DNA of 64,000 nucleotides. Source: Streptomyces chumphonensis. Lineage in GTDB: Bacteria; Actinomycetota; Actinomycetes; Streptomycetales; Streptomycetaceae. Shown piece after piece: positions 60,950 to 64,000 of the stretch. Location of the stretch: NCBI RefSeq assembly GCF_014779715.1, contig NZ_JACXYU010000003.1, positions 394,924-458,923 of the forward strand. The letters run 5' to 3'. A model generated the notes under the pieces. It saw only the letters and a list, made by a program, of their open reading frames with translations. It ran no database searches and was not told the DNA's origin. Both the position numbers and the translations under genes were made by a program. Position 1 is the stretch's first letter; every line of letters begins with the position of its first letter.

Positions 60950-61722
60950 TGGACCTCGGTCTCTCGGGGCGTACCGCGCTCGTCTGTTCGTCGACGGCAG
61001 GGATAGGGGAGGCGATCGCCCGAGCGCTGGCCGCGGAAGGAGCCCAGACCGTGGTGTGCGGCCGACGGGCCCACCGGGCGAAGGAGATCGCCGCGGAGTT
61101 GCCCAGTGCGATCGCTGTCGAGGCGAATCTCCTCAGCGAGAACGGCCCTGCCGAGATGTTCGAGGCGACGGTCGCCGCATTCGGTCCGCCCGATGTCCTC
61201 GTCCTCAACGGCCCCGGCCCCAGGCCGGCTCCGGCGGTCGGCGTCGAGGACGCCGACCTCGACGTCGCACTCGACGCGACGCTGCGTCAGCACATCCGAT
61301 TGGTCTCGCAAGCCCTGCCGAGCATGCGAGAACGCGGCTGGGGCCGCATACTCGCGGTGGGATCCAGCGGGATCGCGGCCCCCCTGCCGAACCTCGCACT
61401 GTCCAACCTCGGCCGCGCGGCACTCGCCGGATATCTCAAGACGTTGGCAGCCGAGGTCGCCGCGGACGGTGTGACCGTCAACCTGTTGTTGCCCGGTCGC
61501 ATCGAGACCGACCGCACCGCCGCGGTCGACGCCGCCAACGCCGAACGCACCGGCCGTGCCGTGGCCGAGGTGCGGCAGGCCTCGCTCGCCACGATCCCCG
61601 CCGGTCGTTACGGCCGCCCCGCCGAGTTCGCCGCGGCCGCCGCATTCCTCTGCGGAGAGCCGGCCTCCTACATCACCGGTACAGCTCTACGCTGCGACGG
61701 CGGCCTGGTCCGCAACCTGTAG
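60949..61722 (+). CDS. Short-chain dehydrogenase/reductase, atypical active site
   Basis: 257 residues from ATG 60949. The Rossmann motif is ALVCSSTAGIGEAIARALAAEG (TxxxGIG in the form SSTAGIG), then LVLNGPGP in place of NNAG, and ILAVGSSGIAAPLPN with the catalytic Ser. At the YxxxK position the sequence reads LSNLGRAALAGYLKTLA, so Tyr/Lys appear replaced by Ser and Arg, as in a known SDR side group with SNxxR. VNLLLPGRIETDR is the usual C-side motif. It may reduce or dehydrate a carrier-bound oxo group, or be catalytically unusual. Coupled to the EamA gene. Confidence 0.88.
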   Translation: MDLGLSGRTALVCSSTAGIGEAIARALAAEGAQTVVCGRRAHRAKEIAAELPSAIAVEANLLSENGPAEMFEATVAAFGPPDVLVLNGPGPRPAPAVGVEDADLDVALDATLRQHIRLVSQALPSMRERGWGRILAVGSSGIAAPLPNLALSNLGRAALAGYLKTLAAEVAADGVTVNLLLPGRIETDRTAAVDAANAERTGRAVAEVRQASLATIPAGRYGRPAEFAAAAAFLCGEPASYITGTALRCDGGLVRNL

Positions 61723-61796
61723 TCCTCCGCTGCCGTAGAGGACGAGGGCCGCGACGCAACGAAAGATCATCGGAACACGCTGAGAGGAACGCCGAC

Positions 61797-62045
61797 ATGG
61801 CCGTCACGCAGGACGAGATCCTGAAGGGCCTCGCCGAGATCGTCAACGAGATCGCCGGAGTCCCGGAAGAGGACGTCCAACCGGACAAGTCCTTCACCGA
61901 CGACCTGGACGTCGACTCGCTGTCCATGGTCGAGGTGGTGGTCGCCGCCGAGGAGCGCTTCGATGTGAAGATCCCGGACGACGACGTCAAGAAGCTCAAG
62001 ACCGTCGGCGACGCGACCGACTACATCCTCGAACACCGGCCCTGA
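61797..62045 (+). CDS. Acyl carrier protein, fatty-acid-synthase type
   Basis: 82 residues from ATG 61797 (GAGAGGAACGCCGAC upstream). The sequence is that of a primary-metabolism Streptomyces AcpP rather than a polyketide or NRPS carrier: ILKGLAEIVNEIAG, then DDLDVDSLSMVEVVVAAEER with S41 as phosphopantetheine site, and VKIPDDDVKKLKTVGDATDY. Finding it here, away from fab genes, suggests a duplicated housekeeping ACP recruited to the pathway. It may carry an acyl or malonyl unit for the amidotransferase or SDR. Confidence 0.95.
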   Translation: MAVTQDEILKGLAEIVNEIAGVPEEDVQPDKSFTDDLDVDSLSMVEVVVAAEERFDVKIPDDDVKKLKTVGDATDYILEHRP

Positions 62046-62113
62046 CCCCGGAGCCGACCCTCTCAGGGCCGGCCTGGGCACAGGTCAGAGTCGTCCCATC
62101 TCGCGCCCACTCG

Positions 62114-62140
62114 CGTACTCCGTGCGCCTCGCGGAGTACG
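62114..62140. promoter_or_regulatory. Inverted repeat upstream of the editing-domain-like gene
   Basis: CGTACTCCG (62114-62122) and CGGAGTACG (62132-62140) form a 9-base dyad with a 9-base spacer, 30 bases before the GTG at 62171. It could be an operator or a weak terminator of the ACP transcript. Confidence 0.4.
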
Positions 62141-62170
62141 GTACGAACGACCGCCACACCGGAGAGACGT

Positions 62171-63694
62171 GTGAACCACATCGTCCTGTCCCTCAGGGAT
62201 CCCCACGACCCCATGGGGACGCTGCGCTGCCGCAGCTACGCCCGGCTCGTCAGTCGGCTTGCCGCCATCGAAGGCCACGTGTCCACCGCCGTCGACGGCA
62301 GCGCCGATGCTGCCGGGGCCTTGACCCGCCTCGCGGCTGCGGGGCGACTGACCGGCCACGGCGAGCCGCCGGCCACGGGAGAGATCCGATACGTGCCCAC
62401 CCGCGCGGCTCGGGAGCGCGTCGGTGGCGGTCAGGATGACGACGGCTGGCCACGGTCCGTGGCGTCTCGCCAGCGCAAGGCCGTCCGCCGCACCTCCGGT
62501 GCCCTTCTCACCTTTCCGCTGGAGGACGCCGAGCGGACGGATGCCAGGGTGGAGGTCTTCACCACCGACTGGTCACCCAGTCCTGCGGCATGTGCCGTTG
62601 CCGTACACCCCGGGCATCCGTTGAGTGCGGGCCTGGCCCCCGGCCGTAGTTCCGCCTTCACCGGTCGATACTGCCGTCATCCGCTCACCGGTGACCTGCT
62701 GCCGATCTGGACCGCGGAGTGGGTCAAGCCCGAGTTCGGTACGGGCGCCGTCCTGGTCAATCCGGGCCACGACGCGTCGGACCTTGCCTTCGGCCGGGAG
62801 ATCGGTCTGCCCGTACGCTTCGCCCTGGCTCCGGCCGGGCACGACGGCAGTCCGCAGAACTGGCTGACGCCCCCCGTCGTGAAAACCGGCAACGCCATCC
62901 GGACCGGAGCCACCGACGGACTCGACTTCGCAGAGGCCCAAGCGGAGTATTTCCGCATTCTCTCGAACCGTGGACTGGCCCAGGAGTGCACGGACTTCGG
63001 AGCCGGCTCCTTCACCGTGGCCTACTTCTCCATGGACGGCCCGGACCAGATCCACTGGGATCCCGAGCGCCGTACCGTGGTGCCCCCCGGTCAGGACACG
63101 GTCGGCGCCCCCACGCGGGTGTGCCCCAGCGCGACCCTTGCCGCACTCGATCCGGTGAAACGTCAGGCCGAACTCTGCGTTGTAGCCCCCTCGTCGGCAG
63201 CCGAGTCCGATCTGCTCGCGCTGAGGCTGCTGCTGGCCGAGCCAGACCTTGGGCCGGTCGCCGAACGGGCTCCTGACGTCATGCTGGTCGGCAAGGTCGC
63301 CGGGGAATCCGATGGCGTGAACGAAGACGTTCTCAGACTCACCATGACGACGGCCGCCGCCGCCCACGAGACCTTGTCCCTCAAGGTCCAGCAGCTCGAA
63401 ACGTCTGAGCGTTTCCTCTCCACGCACGCCACTCTCGCCGAACTGGAGAAGGTGCCGGAGGGGGACGCCGATGCCGCCACGAAGAAGTCAGCTGCTCAGA
63501 TCAAGGGTCTTCTCCGGAGCAAGGACGCCAAACAAGCCTTCACGAACCTGTACCGGTTGCAGAAGACCCTGGCGAAGGGCGACACACCCGTCGACGGCGC
63601 ACTCGTCATCTACGGAGCGCTCGTCTGGGCCATGGCGGGTCTGCCCAGCCGCTACCCCGAGGAGCAACTGGCCGCCGCCTGGCGAAGCATCTGA
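62171..63694 (+). CDS. Free-standing leucyl-tRNA synthetase editing (CP1)-like protein
   Basis: 507 residues from GTG 62171 (GGAGAG upstream). The region HPLTGDLLPIWTAEWVKPEFGTGAVLVNPGHDASDLAFGREIGLPV (~170-215) closely follows the LeuRS/IleRS/ValRS CP1 editing domain (NPLTGExIPIWVADYV..YGTGAVMxxPAHDxRDxxFA). H200-D201 and D204 of HDASD correspond to the editing-site aspartates that hold the aminoacyl group. The synthetase Rossmann fold (HIGH, KMSKS) and anticodon domain are absent. The C-terminal ~130 residues are helical and unrecognised. The protein should therefore hydrolyse or bind an aminoacyl ester (tRNA or another aminoacyl conjugate) rather than make one. Next to a biosynthetic locus it may provide self-resistance to a leucine-like product or act as a biosynthetic hydrolase. 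Confidence 0.75.
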   Translation: MNHIVLSLRDPHDPMGTLRCRSYARLVSRLAAIEGHVSTAVDGSADAAGALTRLAAAGRLTGHGEPPATGEIRYVPTRAARERVGGGQDDDGWPRSVASRQRKAVRRTSGALLTFPLEDAERTDARVEVFTTDWSPSPAACAVAVHPGHPLSAGLAPGRSSAFTGRYCRHPLTGDLLPIWTAEWVKPEFGTGAVLVNPGHDASDLAFGREIGLPVRFALAPAGHDGSPQNWLTPPVVKTGNAIRTGATDGLDFAEAQAEYFRILSNRGLAQECTDFGAGSFTVAYFSMDGPDQIHWDPERRTVVPPGQDTVGAPTRVCPSATLAALDPVKRQAELCVVAPSSAAESDLLALRLLLAEPDLGPVAERAPDVMLVGKVAGESDGVNEDVLRLTMTTAAAAHETLSLKVQQLETSERFLSTHATLAELEKVPEGDADAATKKSAAQIKGLLRSKDAKQAFTNLYRLQKTLAKGDTPVDGALVIYGALVWAMAGLPSRYPEEQLAAAWRSI

Positions 63695-63739
63695 CTCAAG
63701 TAGAACGGGTGGCTCTGGCCTCGTCCACATAACGGGGGC

Positions 63740-64000
63740 TCATCGTGTCCAGTGGAGCCCAAGACCGGCCAGTGTCGTCCGCCGCTCCTCGCTGAGCTTG
63801 GCCCGCCGTGCCTTCTGGTTGGTGAGCCATACCCCCAGCCGGACGGTGACGGGCGCGCCACCCGCGACGGTGCGGCCGTCCGGCGCGGCGGGGAGCGGAA
63901 CCTCTTCGTGCTGGCGGGGGCGGGAGTACGACCTCCAGGTCCTCGTCCAGCTCCATCCGCAGCGTTTGCGCACCGGCCTGACGCAGCCGCAGCAGGCAGC
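63740..64000 (-). pseudogene. Helicase-associated-domain gene end, frameshifted, cut by window edge
   Basis: Leftward from the window edge one frame reads LLRLRQAGAQTLRMELDEDLEVVLPPPPA. One base off, the next reads HEEVPLPAAPDG...VTVRLGVWLTNQKARRAKLSEER...LAGLGLHW, ending at 63740. Together they match the C-terminus of helicase-associated (HA) domain proteins, so a single-base frameshift lies near 63910. Either the gene is broken or the sequence has an error there. The rest is outside the window. Confidence 0.65.

Noticed and set aside
1..64000. CRISPR arrays, tRNA or rRNA genes
   Set aside because: No regularly spaced repeat array and no cloverleaf or rRNA-like sequence was seen on reading the window.

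Overview
The window is typical Streptomyces chromosomal DNA: very high GC, GTG/TTG starts, tight translational coupling, SARP and ECF regulators, secreted chitinases and a primary-metabolism-type acyl carrier protein. It looks like accessory (arm-type) sequence carrying two specialised-metabolite loci, a polymer-degradation island and patches of decayed mobile DNA.

Layout. 1-3.8 kb: a leftward gene set with an EEP-family membrane phosphatase/nuclease (cut by the window edge), a VWA protein, a degenerate caspase-like protein and a small helical protein. 4.2-8.0 kb: two secreted GH18 chitinases behind a near-consensus DasR operator. 8.1-28.2 kb: a RiPP cluster. A 57-residue precursor (11108-11281) has a C-terminal core of 21 residues, 20 of them Ser, Thr or Cys. 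A ten-gene leftward operon, mostly with overlapping start and stop codons, encodes a SARP regulator, an E1-like leader-binding protein with an RRE, two complete YcaO cyclodehydratases, a SagB-type dehydrogenase, a split LanB dehydratase (glutamylation plus elimination proteins), an M50 membrane protease with a PqqD-like domain, and an ABC exporter, preceded by a small secreted protein. An M20 peptidase, a small unknown protein and a second regulator lie on the other side of the precursor. No second SpaB_C-type protein (pyridine synthase) is present, so the predicted product is a linear, heavily azole- and dehydroamino-acid-modified peptide (goadsporin-like logic) rather than a macrocyclic thiopeptide.

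28.4-40.2 kb: a collagen-use island. A secreted M9 collagenase, an Xaa-Pro aminopeptidase and a complete trans-4-hydroxy-L-proline to 2-oxoglutarate pathway (epimerase, three-subunit D-hydroxyproline dehydrogenase, deaminase, semialdehyde dehydrogenase) surround a GntR/FCD regulator, with related AT-rich operator-like elements in front of each unit. 40.3-44.7 kb: routine genes (ArsR, ECF sigma factor with partner, AraC regulator, RibD-like reductase). 44.9-50.3 kb: a decay zone with a broken MocR gene, transposase and helicase remnants, an HxlR/MFS pair, a DUF664 gene and an intact IS5-family element with a -1 frameshift transposase.

50.3-63.7 kb: a second, unrecognised biosynthetic locus arranged as two diverging units. 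Leftward: pyruvate-type aldolase (HMGL-like), FAH-family hydratase/isomerase, NRPS A-PCP didomain, Asn-synthetase-like amidotransferase, type II thioesterase and an FAD/NAD(P) oxidoreductase that is frameshifted and cut by the IS. Rightward: N-type ATP pyrophosphatase, EamA exporter, SDR, AcpP-like carrier protein and a free-standing protein resembling the leucyl-tRNA synthetase editing (CP1) domain. This combination matches no pathway I know. The right edge holds the end of a frameshifted helicase-associated-domain gene.
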